The notes beneath the pieces are model-generated. The model made no database searches. It saw only the letters and a list, made by a program, of their open reading frames with translations, and was not told the DNA's origin. The position numbers were made by a program, and so were the translations under genes. A stretch of DNA of 64,000 nucleotides from assembly GCA_041390465.1 (NCBI GenBank), contig JAWKPW010000001.1, forward strand, positions 1 through 64,000, read 5' to 3'. The stretch comes from JAABRU01 sp041390465. Its GTDB lineage: Bacteria > Desulfobacterota > Desulfobacteria > Desulfobacterales > Desulfococcaceae. This document shows, one piece after another, positions 19,409-28,122 of the stretch (position 1 is its first letter; every line of letters begins with the position of its first letter).

Positions 19409-22381
19409 TCACGCCGTAACCGCATCACTCATATCCGCATCCTCCAGCACGGCCTCTCCGCGATCGGTTTCCCGGAGATCTGCGGACCTGAGACTTGCCC
19501 CCCTGAAATTTGTCCGGATCAGTTTGGCGCGCACAAGCCGTGCTTCGGAAAGATCAGCCTCGCTGAAATTGGCATTGGTGAGATCCGCTCCGCTTAAATC
19601 GGCTTTGCCCAGATCCGCCCAGGTCAAATCCGCATCTGCAAGATTGGCCTCCTTCAGACAGACATCTTTGAGTTTGGACATATTGAGCTTTGCAGCACAG
19701 AGATCCGCTCCCTCCAGGCTGGCTCCGCCCAGATTGGCCCAGGTGAGATCCGCTCCGGACAGGCGGGATTTCCCCAAATCCGCACCGCTGAAATCGATTT
19801 CCCGCAAATCCGCATCCCGGAATTTGGCCAATCGGAGTTTTGCCATGCGGAAATCCGCGTGACGGCATTTGGCATCATCCAGTGCGGCACGGGTAAGATC
19901 CGCCTCCCGGAATTTGGCTTTTTCCATTTTTGCCAGGTTCAGACAGGTGCCGCTGAGATCCGCCCATCGGAAATTTGCGGCCGAAAGATCCGCAGCGGAA
20001 AGATCCGCACCGCTGATTCGTGCCGAGGTGAGATCCGCTCCTGCCAGAATGCAGCGGCTCAGATTGGCTCCGGAAAGATCCGCTTCGCTGAGAATGGCCC
20101 GTGTCAGATCGCTTCCGGTCAAATCCGCATCTGTGAGCACTGCGCCGCTGAGATCCGTCTCGCTGAGATCCGCTCCCCGCAAATCTGCCCATGCCAGCCG
20201 GGCCTTTTTCAGTTTTGCCCCGCGAAGATCCGCATCCCGAAGGTTTGCACCGTTGAATTTTGCCTCTGACAAATCCGCTTCCCGAAGCCGTGCCCGGCTG
20301 AGATTTGCGCCGCTGAGTTCCGCATCCCGCAGACAGATTCGCGTCATTTTTGCCTCTGCCAAATCCGCGGATGTCAAATCTGCTCCCCGAAGATTGGCAT
20401 TTACCAAGACTGCGGCTTTGAGCCGGCTTTTGTTGAGATTCGCATCTGAAAGCTCGGCCTGATACAGGTTGATCTGATCCAGTTCCAATCCGCTGAGATT
20501 CATTTTCCGCAGATCGGATTTTTCTGAGGAGATGATCTGGCGGACAAAAATTTTCACATCCTCTTCCATATGGGAATGGGAAACAGAAGGCTCACGGCCT
20601 TCCCGCACCTGTGCAACATAGGCTTCCGCGAGGAAATAGTCCAGAAATGACCTGTGGACAAAGCGAAAGTTCTCCTGCTCATCCAGCGTGATATATTCAC
20701 AGAACCGTATTTCATCCCGGAACCGGACAGGCTCCCCGTCTCTGCATTCCTCCTTTACCCATTCTGCCCGAGGACTGTCTGCTTCGGAAGCCGGAAGAAA
20801 AAAGCCGTTGCCCCTGCTGAAGATGGCATGGGCCAGATTGTGGGCAAACTCCCGTTTTCCGGCCCGCGTAATCCGGAACCGCCAGTCATCCCTTTCAATC
20901 CAGAAGGATACAAATGCCCGGTAGATATCGGCAATGGTGACCTCCTTCCTGTCCCGGAAACAGAAGGCTGTGCGGATAAGCATACCTTTGAGCAGATCAG
21001 GAGAGGACACGCGGTTCAGCGTATGGGGATCCCTGACAATGCCCAGCAGATTCCGCGCTGTGATACTGTCCCCGCTGCTGCTGACAATATAGGTTTTCAG
21101 GCTGGCGTCATCCGGATTTTTCGGCTCCGGACGGACAATCTGATAGTTTTCCTTCCCCGCGTAGTCCCGGTACAGCAGGGTATAGGAATCTGCTTTCCGC
21201 ATACCTGTTTCCCGAATATCGGTCAGAAAATAGTGCGGTGTGCAGGTCAGCAGCACTTTGTTGGCCGGACGGGGTTTTTCCAGTCCGTTTTCAAGAATGA
21301 TATTTTTAAAAGAAAGTTTCGCAATTCTTTCCAGGTTGTTCCTGTTCGTGTGAAAATCTGCTGCACAGGCCATTTCATCAAAACCGTCCACCAGAAAAAA
21401 GCATTTTCCCTTCAGCAGCAAATCCTGCAGTTTGATGCGGGAGAGTTCCGTGTCAAAATCTGCTTTGAATTTCCGGATCAGCAGTTCCTCGGTATCCAGC
21501 AGACCGTCCATGTCCTTGAGGGAAAGAAAGACCGGAATGCGGGCCTGATCCGGATTTTTCAGAAACTGCCGTGCCAGAGTGATGAACCAGGTAATCAGAA
21601 AAGCGGTTTTTCCGCTTCCCGGCTCCCCCAGAAGGGACATGAAATTGACAGAACTGTTTTCCAGAAACACCCGCAGCAGATCATCGAGGAGAAAAATTTT
21701 CCCCTTTTTGCTGCTGAAACAGGTGGGCAGGCAGAAGGAATGAAAATCCGCGTCCCCCATCGGAGCAATGAGAAACGCTTCCTTCCGGTTTTTCACGGCC
21801 TGCCAGTTTTCAAACTGCCCAATTGCTTTTTCCAGCCACTGCGTGATTTTTTTTGCAGGAATAATCTGGGATTTTCTGCGGACAGCCGGGCCTGCCGTCT
21901 CCCTGTCGCCTGTCAGGGAACTGAGATCACAGGCAGCAGAAAGCCGCTGACAGAAATGGGGAGAATGAAAAAACAGGCGATCCTCAAATTCCGGACTGAT
22001 CCACAGCAGGAGAGCACAGTCTCCGGAAGGAAAATCGCGGGGAAATGTCTGAAGAAATCCCATGAAATCCTCACAGGCTTTTTCGCTCATTTCTTCCATA
22101 TGCTGGATATGAAACAGGTGTTTTCCCGCCTGCCCCGGTGGATCTGTCTGAAAAAACTCTGCGAAATTCCCTTCCGTTCCGCTGAGGCTCACGGAAACCG
22201 CATGAATATCCGGGAGGTCTTTTTTCAGATACGCGATGATGGCCCCGGTCAGTTCCGGGCTGGGAGAGACAATTGAAAAAATACCGTTGATTCCGGACAG
22301 TTTCAGTTCTGTCTTCAAGTCTCTGTAGATTCTGTGTCGTGTGATTCTGGCAATATCCATCATATCTGTCCTGTTCAGCAT
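19409..22381 (-). CDS. NACHT-type ATPase with long pentapeptide-repeat tail
   Basis: About 990 residues. The N-terminal 200 residues resemble the AAA-like accessory domain found in some conflict proteins (weak resemblance). A NTPase core follows with Walker A GEPGSGKT (about 251-260) and a NACHT-style Walker B FFLVDGFDEMA (about 330). From about residue 625 to the end run roughly 70 pentapeptides of the A(D/N)LxX type, predicting a right-handed square beta-helix. NACHT proteins in bacteria are often anti-phage sensors; the repeats may sense or act as effector. The start is uncertain: I use ATG 22381, but ATG 22363 has AGGA at better spacing, and the open frame runs to 22612 with unconvincing sequence. 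It stands alone. Confidence 0.8.
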   Translation of the reverse strand: MLNRTDMMDIARITRHRIYRDLKTELKLSGINGIFSIVSPSPELTGAIIAYLKKDLPDIHAVSVSLSGTEGNFAEFFQTDPPGQAGKHLFHIQHMEEMSEKACEDFMGFLQTFPRDFPSGDCALLLWISPEFEDRLFFHSPHFCQRLSAACDLSSLTGDRETAGPAVRRKSQIIPAKKITQWLEKAIGQFENWQAVKNRKEAFLIAPMGDADFHSFCLPTCFSSKKGKIFLLDDLLRVFLENSSVNFMSLLGEPGSGKTAFLITWFITLARQFLKNPDQARIPVFLSLKDMDGLLDTEELLIRKFKADFDTELSRIKLQDLLLKGKCFFLVDGFDEMACAADFHTNRNNLERIAKLSFKNIILENGLEKPRPANKVLLTCTPHYFLTDIRETGMRKADSYTLLYRDYAGKENYQIVRPEPKNPDDASLKTYIVSSSGDSITARNLLGIVRDPHTLNRVSSPDLLKGMLIRTAFCFRDRKEVTIADIYRAFVSFWIERDDWRFRITRAGKREFAHNLAHAIFSRGNGFFLPASEADSPRAEWVKEECRDGEPVRFRDEIRFCEYITLDEQENFRFVHRSFLDYFLAEAYVAQVREGREPSVSHSHMEEDVKIFVRQIISSEKSDLRKMNLSGLELDQINLYQAELSDANLNKSRLKAAVLVNANLRGADLTSADLAEAKMTRICLRDAELSGANLSRARLREADLSEAKFNGANLRDADLRGAKLKKARLAWADLRGADLSETDLSGAVLTDADLTGSDLTRAILSEADLSGANLSRCILAGADLTSARISGADLSAADLSAANFRWADLSGTCLNLAKMEKAKFREADLTRAALDDAKCRHADFRMAKLRLAKFRDADLREIDFSGADLGKSRLSGADLTWANLGGASLEGADLCAAKLNMSKLKDVCLKEANLADADLTWADLGKADLSGADLTNANFSEADLSEARLVRAKLIRTNFRGASLRSADLRETDRGEAVLEDADMSDAVTA

Positions 22382-23018
22382 CTCTTTTTTTGCCTGGCAG
22401 AGCGGAACCGGCAAAACTCCGGTTTTTCTGTGTGCAAGCAGGTCATGGGAAGAAACCGGAAGGAGTCCGGTTCCATTTTTTCGCAGCCAAACGCTGCAAA
22501 GAAACTTTGTTGACAGGCTGGGGAATGCAGGTCTGACTGCTTTTTTCATCCATTTTCCGGGTCTCAATTCTCCCTGCAGAGAAAGTGTAACACAAAAAAA
22601 GCGAAAAATCATTATCCTTTTGCACTGTATTTTTCATTTCTTGGTTCAGAGATTTGAGAGGCAAAATGGGCAATGCGGTGAAAAGAGAAATTTTTCAGTC
22701 CTGAAATCCTGAGGTCTGAGGATTCCGGACAATTATATTTTTGACAATTCCTGCAAACACGGTTATATCATAAAAATCAACTTGGAAAACGCTTTGCTTC
22801 AGACTAGTGCATGACCACGTTGAATTTTATAGGATCAAAAACTGAATTTTTTCAGAAAATTCAGTTTTTTAATCACTGTTTCATCCTGTAAAAACTAAGT
22901 TGGTCATGCACTAGGCGCTTTTCGGATATGAAAGCACACAGGAAGCAACAGTTTTTAATTCTTTTTCAAAGATCACCGGCTTGTGTTCACTGACATCTGC
23001 CAATTCCTGACGGAGAAA
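22382..23018. other. Intergenic region containing a MITE-like element
   Basis: Lies between the divergent NACHT and cobQ genes. It includes the element at 22804-22914 and no gene I can support. The stretch 22382-22612 is open in the NACHT frame but reads like non-coding sequence. I see no cobalamin riboswitch before cobQ. Confidence 0.5.
22804..22914. mobile_element. MITE-like element upstream of cobQ
   Basis: The ends are perfect 14-base inverted repeats (CTAGTGCATGACCA), extendable with mismatches to about 32 bases (inner end AGGAT). The centre is a second hairpin, AAAACTGAATTTT pairing with AAAATTCAGTTTT. The element is 111 bases and has no coding capacity. A palindromic CTAG at both ends could include a TA target duplication. 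A 21-base near match to its left end occurs at 55083-55103. Confidence 0.7.
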
Positions 23019-24566
23019 ATGAATCAATTGGAATCAGACAAAAAAAATACAAAAAAAGCGCCCTGCATTGCCGTATTCGGGACAGGCTCTGATGTGGGAA
23101 AGAGCATAATTGTGACGGCCATGTGCCGTTTTTTTCTGAACCGGGGCATACGCACCGCTCCCTTCAAGGCACAGAACATGTCCAACAATTCAGGGGTTAC
23201 ACCCGAAGGTCTGGAAATGGGACGGGCCCAGATTGTTCAGGCCGAAGCCTGCCGGATTCCTCCCCACACTGATATGAATCCCATTCTGCTCAAACCCACC
23301 ACGGATGTGGGCTGTCAGGTGGTGGTGCAGGGGCAGGCCGTGGAAAACAGCACTGCCCTGAATTATCACGGGAAAAAGGAGAAACTCTTTTCCACAGCCT
23401 GCGAATCTCTGGATCGGCTGCGCAGCAGATATGATTTGCTTGTGATGGAAGGGGCCGGTTCCTGCGCGGAAGTCAATCTCATGGCACATGATATTGTCAA
23501 TTTCCGCATGGCCGAATATGCGGACGCACCTGTGATTCTGGTGGCAGATATTCACCGGGGCGGCGTGTTTGCCCAGTTGGTGGGTACGCTGGAATGTCTG
23601 GAGCCAAAACACCGGGATCGGATTGCGGGATTTGTCATCAACCGTTTCCGGGGCGATATCCGGCTTTTTCAGGACGGTGTGAAATGGATTGAGCAGAAAA
23701 CCGGAAAAAGGGTTTTCGGTGTGATTCCCTGGTACCGTCATATCCGCATTGAGGCCGAGGATTCTGTGGTCATTGAAAGTCGGCCTGTCATTTCCCCGGA
23801 AAAGATTGTCCGGCCCTCCATAGCCGTTATCCGCATTCCGCACATCTCCAATTTCACGGATTTTGATCCTCTCTCAGCCATTAGAGGGCTGGATCTGTTT
23901 TTTCTGGAAAAAGTGCAGAATATCTCTGCGTTTGCTGCCGTTATCCTGCCCGGTTCCAAAAACACCCGTTTTGATCTGGAATGGCTCAAACAAAGCGGAT
24001 GGGCGGAAAAACTGCGGGACTATGCGGCCAAGGGCGGACATATTCTGGGCATCTGCGGAGGATATCAGATTATGGGGAATTATGTTCATGATCCCCAGGG
24101 ACTGGAAGGGCCGAGGGGGTCAGGCAAAGGTTTGGGACTGCTGCCGGTGGAAACCACTTTGCAGGCTCCCAAAACCACCTCATGCAGCCGTTTTCTGTGG
24201 AAAGGGGTGGAGGGAACAGGTTATGAAATCCATATGGGGCAGACGCTGCGCACCGGAGGAGAAGCCCTGTTTGCAGTTCTGGAGCAAAACGGAATGGTTC
24301 CGCAGAACAGGGAAGACGGATGTGCAGCAGAGGATGGCCGGATGATGGGAACCTACATGCACGGGCTTTTTGACATGCCGGGCATTACCCGGCTTTGGCT
24401 GGAAAGCATTGGATTGGGAAATCTTGCCGTGTCAGACATGCAAAGCGGCCTTGGTGCCAGAGACAGGGAATATGATCTGCTGGCAGAGCATTTTGAAACA
24501 TATGCGGATGCGGATGCGGTTTTCCATTTTGCTGTCAAACTGTCCAATCCTGCATGCTGCACATAA
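23019..24566 (+). CDS. cobQ: Cobyric acid synthase
   Basis: CobQ amidates four side chains of adenosylcobyrinic acid a,c-diamide using glutamine and ATP, late in corrin synthesis. The 515-residue protein has the dethiobiotin-synthetase-like P-loop (GTGSDVGKS, residues 21-29), the family segment PFKAQNMSNNSGV, and a C-terminal glutaminase domain with the nucleophile C346 in GICGGYQ and a partner His in YEIHMGQT. I chose ATG 23019 with GGAG three bases upstream; GTG 22983 would add 12 residues but lacks a ribosome site. No other cob gene is adjacent. The MITE-like element ends about 105 bases upstream and may influence its promoter. Confidence 0.93.
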   Translation: MNQLESDKKNTKKAPCIAVFGTGSDVGKSIIVTAMCRFFLNRGIRTAPFKAQNMSNNSGVTPEGLEMGRAQIVQAEACRIPPHTDMNPILLKPTTDVGCQVVVQGQAVENSTALNYHGKKEKLFSTACESLDRLRSRYDLLVMEGAGSCAEVNLMAHDIVNFRMAEYADAPVILVADIHRGGVFAQLVGTLECLEPKHRDRIAGFVINRFRGDIRLFQDGVKWIEQKTGKRVFGVIPWYRHIRIEAEDSVVIESRPVISPEKIVRPSIAVIRIPHISNFTDFDPLSAIRGLDLFFLEKVQNISAFAAVILPGSKNTRFDLEWLKQSGWAEKLRDYAAKGGHILGICGGYQIMGNYVHDPQGLEGPRGSGKGLGLLPVETTLQAPKTTSCSRFLWKGVEGTGYEIHMGQTLRTGGEALFAVLEQNGMVPQNREDGCAAEDGRMMGTYMHGLFDMPGITRLWLESIGLGNLAVSDMQSGLGARDREYDLLAEHFETYADADAVFHFAVKLSNPACCT

Positions 24567-24667
24567 GAAATACAGTCGGAAAGAACAATTTCTGCCTTTT
24601 CACGCACTTTGCTTTTGCTCAGCATCCCCTGCATTGGTCATGGAAAGAAATTGCAGAAACAAGCCCC

Positions 24668-25138
24668 CTAGGGAAGCTTCCACTCTCTCGTTCTATCTGT
24701 CAGATGATCGTTCGCATCAGCAAGATCCCATTTCAGAGGAGCCACCACTATAGTGATTAAGTCTGTTCCCTTGGAAAAAGTATAATCGAAATCACCCGGT
24801 ATTTTCAATTCAGCTCCCGCAGGTGTTGTTGCATTTCCCTTTCCGGATACGACAATGTCAGCACTTACATTTTCCAGCCCCCCACCTGCCAAAGCGTCAA
24901 AAACAGCACCAATATCCGGTTCACCGTTTACTGTCAGTGCCGCCTTTCCATATGCCAGGGAGCACAGAGACATCCCATTTGACAGGGCACTGTCATATGC
25001 CTTTATCTTGGCCTCCTCAGACACATCAAAATACCTGGGCACAGCCACCGCGGCCAGTATGCCGATGATGATCAGTACCGCAATCACCTCAATGAGGGTA
25101 AAACCCCTTTCACTTTGCAATATTTTTTTGCTTATCAT
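24668..25138 (-). CDS. Type IV prepilin (MSHA-pilin position)
   Basis: The 156-residue protein begins with a short basic leader and the class III cleavage site ERG|FTLIEV, with Glu at +5 of the mature chain, followed by the hydrophobic helix VIAVLIIIGILAAVAVPRYF. The prepilin peptidase cleaves after G12; the helix anchors the subunit until assembly. It lies downstream of the msh operon on the same strand, as mshA does in Vibrio, so it is the probable major pilin. Only one Cys is visible, so the usual C-terminal disulfide loop is absent. AGGAGG stands five bases before the ATG. A sigma54-type promoter lies upstream at 25184-25199. Confidence 0.88.
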   Translation of the reverse strand: MISKKILQSERGFTLIEVIAVLIIIGILAAVAVPRYFDVSEEAKIKAYDSALSNGMSLCSLAYGKAALTVNGEPDIGAVFDALAGGGLENVSADIVVSGKGNATTPAGAELKIPGDFDYTFSKGTDLITIVVAPLKWDLADANDHLTDRTREWKLP

Positions 25139-25469
25139 AAAAACCTCCTCTGAATTATGGTAACACTTTCTGTAAAAATTAAATGCATTAAACGTGCCAT
25201 ATTGTCATATTTTCTTATTTTGTTATAATTTAAAGTAAATATATATCAGTTCCTTAAATATTGCAAGAAAGTTTCTCCAAATTTTGTAGAAAAAAACAAC
25301 ATATTTTGAAGATTCTTTCAGGAAATATCCAGTCAGACAAAAGGAAATAACAAAAATTATTGACAGAGCGCAAACCGTGAGAGCCTGTTTTCAAGGCCAA
25401 AGCTGCACAGCATTTTTTCTGTGAAACGCAGGGTTGAAAAAAATCATCCGTTTCCCCAATATGCCCCTT
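25139..25469. other. Prepilin upstream region
   Basis: AT-rich. It carries the sigma54 promoter at 25184-25199, with A/T tracts at 25200-25260 suitable for activator binding or bending. No gene is supported. Confidence 0.6.
25184..25199 (-). promoter_or_regulatory. Sigma54 (-24/-12) promoter of the prepilin gene
   Basis: On the minus strand the sequence is TGGCACGTTTAATGCA. It has the invariant GG and GC with correct ten-base spacing and one mismatch (ATGC for TTGC) to the consensus. Transcription would start about 35 bases before the prepilin ATG. The adjacent gene encodes a sigma54 activator. Confidence 0.75.
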
Positions 25470-26876
25470 TCATCCTTTAAAATGTTTTGCATCAATATTG
25501 TGTTTTTTTATCCTGTGCCAGAGCGCTCTCTGATTGATTCCCAGCAGTTTTGCGGCATTCACCTGAACCCCGCCCGCTTTTCGAAGGGCTTCCACAATAA
25601 AGCCTTTCTCAATCCGGTTGATATAGTCAGTCAGTGTCGGGGGATCGGCATTTTCCCCTTCTTCAGGTTCCGGAGAAGGTTCGGGCAGAATCGGAATAAG
25701 GCCCTGATGCACAATATGTTCCGGGAGATGACCGGGCTCGATGACATCTTTTTCACACATGACCACAGCACGTTCAATAATATTTTTGAGTTCCCGCACA
25801 TTGCCCGGCCAGTCTGAATTTTCTTTCAGCATCTGCAGGGCCAGCGGGGAAAGGCTGATTTTTCTGTCAGCCAGAGTGCAAAAATGTTCTGCCAGTACAG
25901 GAATGTCCTCTCTTCTCTCTCTCAGGGGGGGCAGCTCAATGCTGAAAACATTGATGCGGAAAAACAAATCCTTCCGGAAGGTTCCTTCTTTTACCATTTG
26001 GGGCAGGTTTTTGTTGGTGGCAACAATAAAGCGCACATCCACCCTGATGGTTTTGTTTCCTCCCACCCTTTCAAATTCCCTTTCCTGGAGCACTCGGAGC
26101 AATTTTACCTGTGTTTCCAATGGCATATCTCCAATTTCATCCAGAAAGAACGTGCCTCCGTGGGCCTGTTCAAATTTACCAATCTTTTGGGAAGTTGCAC
26201 TGGTGAAAGCACCTTTTTCATGTCCGAACAGTTCAGATTCCCACAGCTCTTTGGGGGTTGCCACACAGTTAAGTTTGACAAAGGGCTTGCCCGCTCTTTT
26301 GCTTTGTTTGTAAATGCTTGCGGAAACCAGTTCTTTTCCGGTTCCGCTTTCTCCGGTGATGAGAACAGTGGAATCGGTTGGAGCAACTTTTGTGATTTGC
26401 CCCAGAACAGAGCGCATGGCCTCGCTTTGCGCAATAATTTCAGGGAACAGCTTACGCGCATCCACCAGAGAGAGTACGGTTTTCACCTGTTTGAAGACAT
26501 CCTTCCATACCTCTGCAGGCTCTTTGGATTTGTCTTTGATATCCTGAGACCGGGGAAGCACCTGCTGTGCGCTTTTCATGAAATCCTGCAGAGGATCGAT
26601 GATAACCCGGAAGACGAGCAGACCGCAAAGAAAACCCACAAGACTGATGAGAAAAACAGGCCATATAAGAAATGAGCCCGGTTCCAACTGGTTTCTCAGA
26701 GAGTACTGGGTCAGCCGGTAGGTCAGCACAGAGGAAAGTGCCGCATATCCGGCAAATATTCCCGGTATAATAATGTAATAACTGATATGGTAACGGGTAT
26801 TTTTCATTCTCAGAAATTTTTTCAGCAGGCTGAAATGATTCTTCAGGAGATTTGAAACAGTGCTTTCTTTTTGCAT
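25470..26876 (-). CDS. Membrane-anchored sigma54-dependent activator
   Basis: Two membrane segments (about 32-52 and 70-90) and a HAMP-like linker precede an AAA+ activator domain (about 150-390) with Walker A GESGTGKE (about 177) and a Fis-type helix-turn-helix at 430-465 (VNAAKLLGINQRALWHRIKK). There is no receiver domain, so the input comes from the membrane or from a partner. The sigma54-contacting loop, normally GAFTGA, reads GAFTSA (about 222-227). It starts 15 bases after mshG and is the last gene of the pilus operon. Its likely target is the sigma54 promoter of the neighbouring prepilin gene, about 290 bases away. Confidence 0.88.
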   Translation of the reverse strand: MQKESTVSNLLKNHFSLLKKFLRMKNTRYHISYYIIIPGIFAGYAALSSVLTYRLTQYSLRNQLEPGSFLIWPVFLISLVGFLCGLLVFRVIIDPLQDFMKSAQQVLPRSQDIKDKSKEPAEVWKDVFKQVKTVLSLVDARKLFPEIIAQSEAMRSVLGQITKVAPTDSTVLITGESGTGKELVSASIYKQSKRAGKPFVKLNCVATPKELWESELFGHEKGAFTSATSQKIGKFEQAHGGTFFLDEIGDMPLETQVKLLRVLQEREFERVGGNKTIRVDVRFIVATNKNLPQMVKEGTFRKDLFFRINVFSIELPPLRERREDIPVLAEHFCTLADRKISLSPLALQMLKENSDWPGNVRELKNIIERAVVMCEKDVIEPGHLPEHIVHQGLIPILPEPSPEPEEGENADPPTLTDYINRIEKGFIVEALRKAGGVQVNAAKLLGINQRALWHRIKKHNIDAKHFKG

Positions 26877-26891
26877 AGCAGACTCTCATTC

Positions 26892-28115
26892 TCAGCGAAC
26901 AATTTTTGTCATATCCCACATGGGCAGAAAAACGGCCAGGGCAAAAAATCCGACCACAAAAGCGATGCTGATGGTCAGCAGCGGGGTAATGGATTCCGTG
27001 ACGCCTTTCATGGCGTATTCCACTTCCGAATCATAATGTTTGGATATTTCTGACAGCATTTCATCCAGTTTCTCGGTTTTCTCACCGATGGCCACCATAT
27101 TGATCACCATGGGGGGAAAATATCTGGCTGAGCGAAGGGTTGAGGCAATGCTGCTCCCCTGTCGCAGGGCTGTCCTGATCCCCTCAAATTCCCTTGATAT
27201 TGCCGTATTGCCAATGGTTCCCGACAGAATGCCCATGGATTCCATAACCGAGACACCGCTGTACTGCAGAATGGAAAAAATGCTGGCAAAGCGGGACATG
27301 GAACTTTTGACAAACAGGGTGCCGAAAATTGGAATTTTGATAAACAGCAAATCCCTGACATATTTTCCCTGCCCGGTTTTCAGATACAGATACAGCACAG
27401 AACCGGCGAGGAGGAAACTGAAAAGAAAAATGGGCCACCAGTTTATGAAAATATTGTACAGCCACAGGCAGATGCGTGTGGGAAGGGGAAGAACCAGCCC
27501 ATGGGTTTGAAATATCGTCACAAATTTGGGGATGACAAATATCAGCAGCACAAAAAAGGCAACACAGAGAAAACCCGTCACATAGGCCGGATACCAGAGG
27601 GCAGCCTTGATGTCTGATTTTATTTTTTCTTCGTGCTCCATGATATAACCCAGACGATCCAGAACATTGGAAAGCGCACCGCTGCGTTCTCCTGCATGGA
27701 GGACACTGCAGTACAAAGGGGAAAATATCCGGGGATGTTTTTTGAATGCCTCTGAAAGGCTGTATCCCTCCCGCATACTTGCGGATATGGAGGCAATGGC
27801 TGTTTTCAGCGTGAGATTCTCTGTCTGTTTTTCCAGAATCTGCAGCAGTTCCAGCATGGGCACACCTGTCCGGAACATGGTTCGGAACTGTTTGGTGAAA
27901 ATAATCAGATCACGGGTTCTCACCGGGTGCAGAATTTTCCGGATATTTCGGACAGCAAAAAAGTCAGAGTGAAACCCCATGCTTTTGCTGATACCCGCAG
28001 GGATATGTCCCATCTTCAGCACCAAGTCATTGGCCGCTTCCGGAGAATCCGCCTCCACTGTGCCGAATATGTTTTTTCCCTGTTCATTGATGGCTCTGTA
28101 AATGTATTTTGCCAT
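26892..28115 (-). CDS. mshG: Type IV pilus inner-membrane platform protein MshG/PilC
   Basis: The 407-residue protein opens with MAKYIYRAINEQGKNIFGTV, the usual start of the GspF/PilC family, and has two T2SSF cytoplasmic domains (about 70-195 and 275-395) separated by membrane helices near 170-190, 220-240 and 375-400. It is the inner-membrane anchor that couples the assembly ATPase to pilin insertion. It begins seven bases after the mshE stop with AGGAAAA as ribosome site, so the pair is co-translated. Order and orientation match the E-G pair of Vibrio MSHA loci. Confidence 0.92.
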   Translation of the reverse strand: MAKYIYRAINEQGKNIFGTVEADSPEAANDLVLKMGHIPAGISKSMGFHSDFFAVRNIRKILHPVRTRDLIIFTKQFRTMFRTGVPMLELLQILEKQTENLTLKTAIASISASMREGYSLSEAFKKHPRIFSPLYCSVLHAGERSGALSNVLDRLGYIMEHEEKIKSDIKAALWYPAYVTGFLCVAFFVLLIFVIPKFVTIFQTHGLVLPLPTRICLWLYNIFINWWPIFLFSFLLAGSVLYLYLKTGQGKYVRDLLFIKIPIFGTLFVKSSMSRFASIFSILQYSGVSVMESMGILSGTIGNTAISREFEGIRTALRQGSSIASTLRSARYFPPMVINMVAIGEKTEKLDEMLSEISKHYDSEVEYAMKGVTESITPLLTISIAFVVGFFALAVFLPMWDMTKIVR

Positions 28116-28122
28116 CGTTTTC

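Noticed and set aside
19801..20510. DNA repeat array (GATCCGC-rich) suggestive of CRISPR or satellite
   Set aside because: The periodicity is 15 bases and reflects codons of pentapeptide repeats in the NACHT protein.
20654..22276. 540-codon open frame antisense to the NACHT gene
   Set aside because: It is a mirror of a GC-biased coding strand; composition is unlike a protein and it has no ribosome site or family motif.
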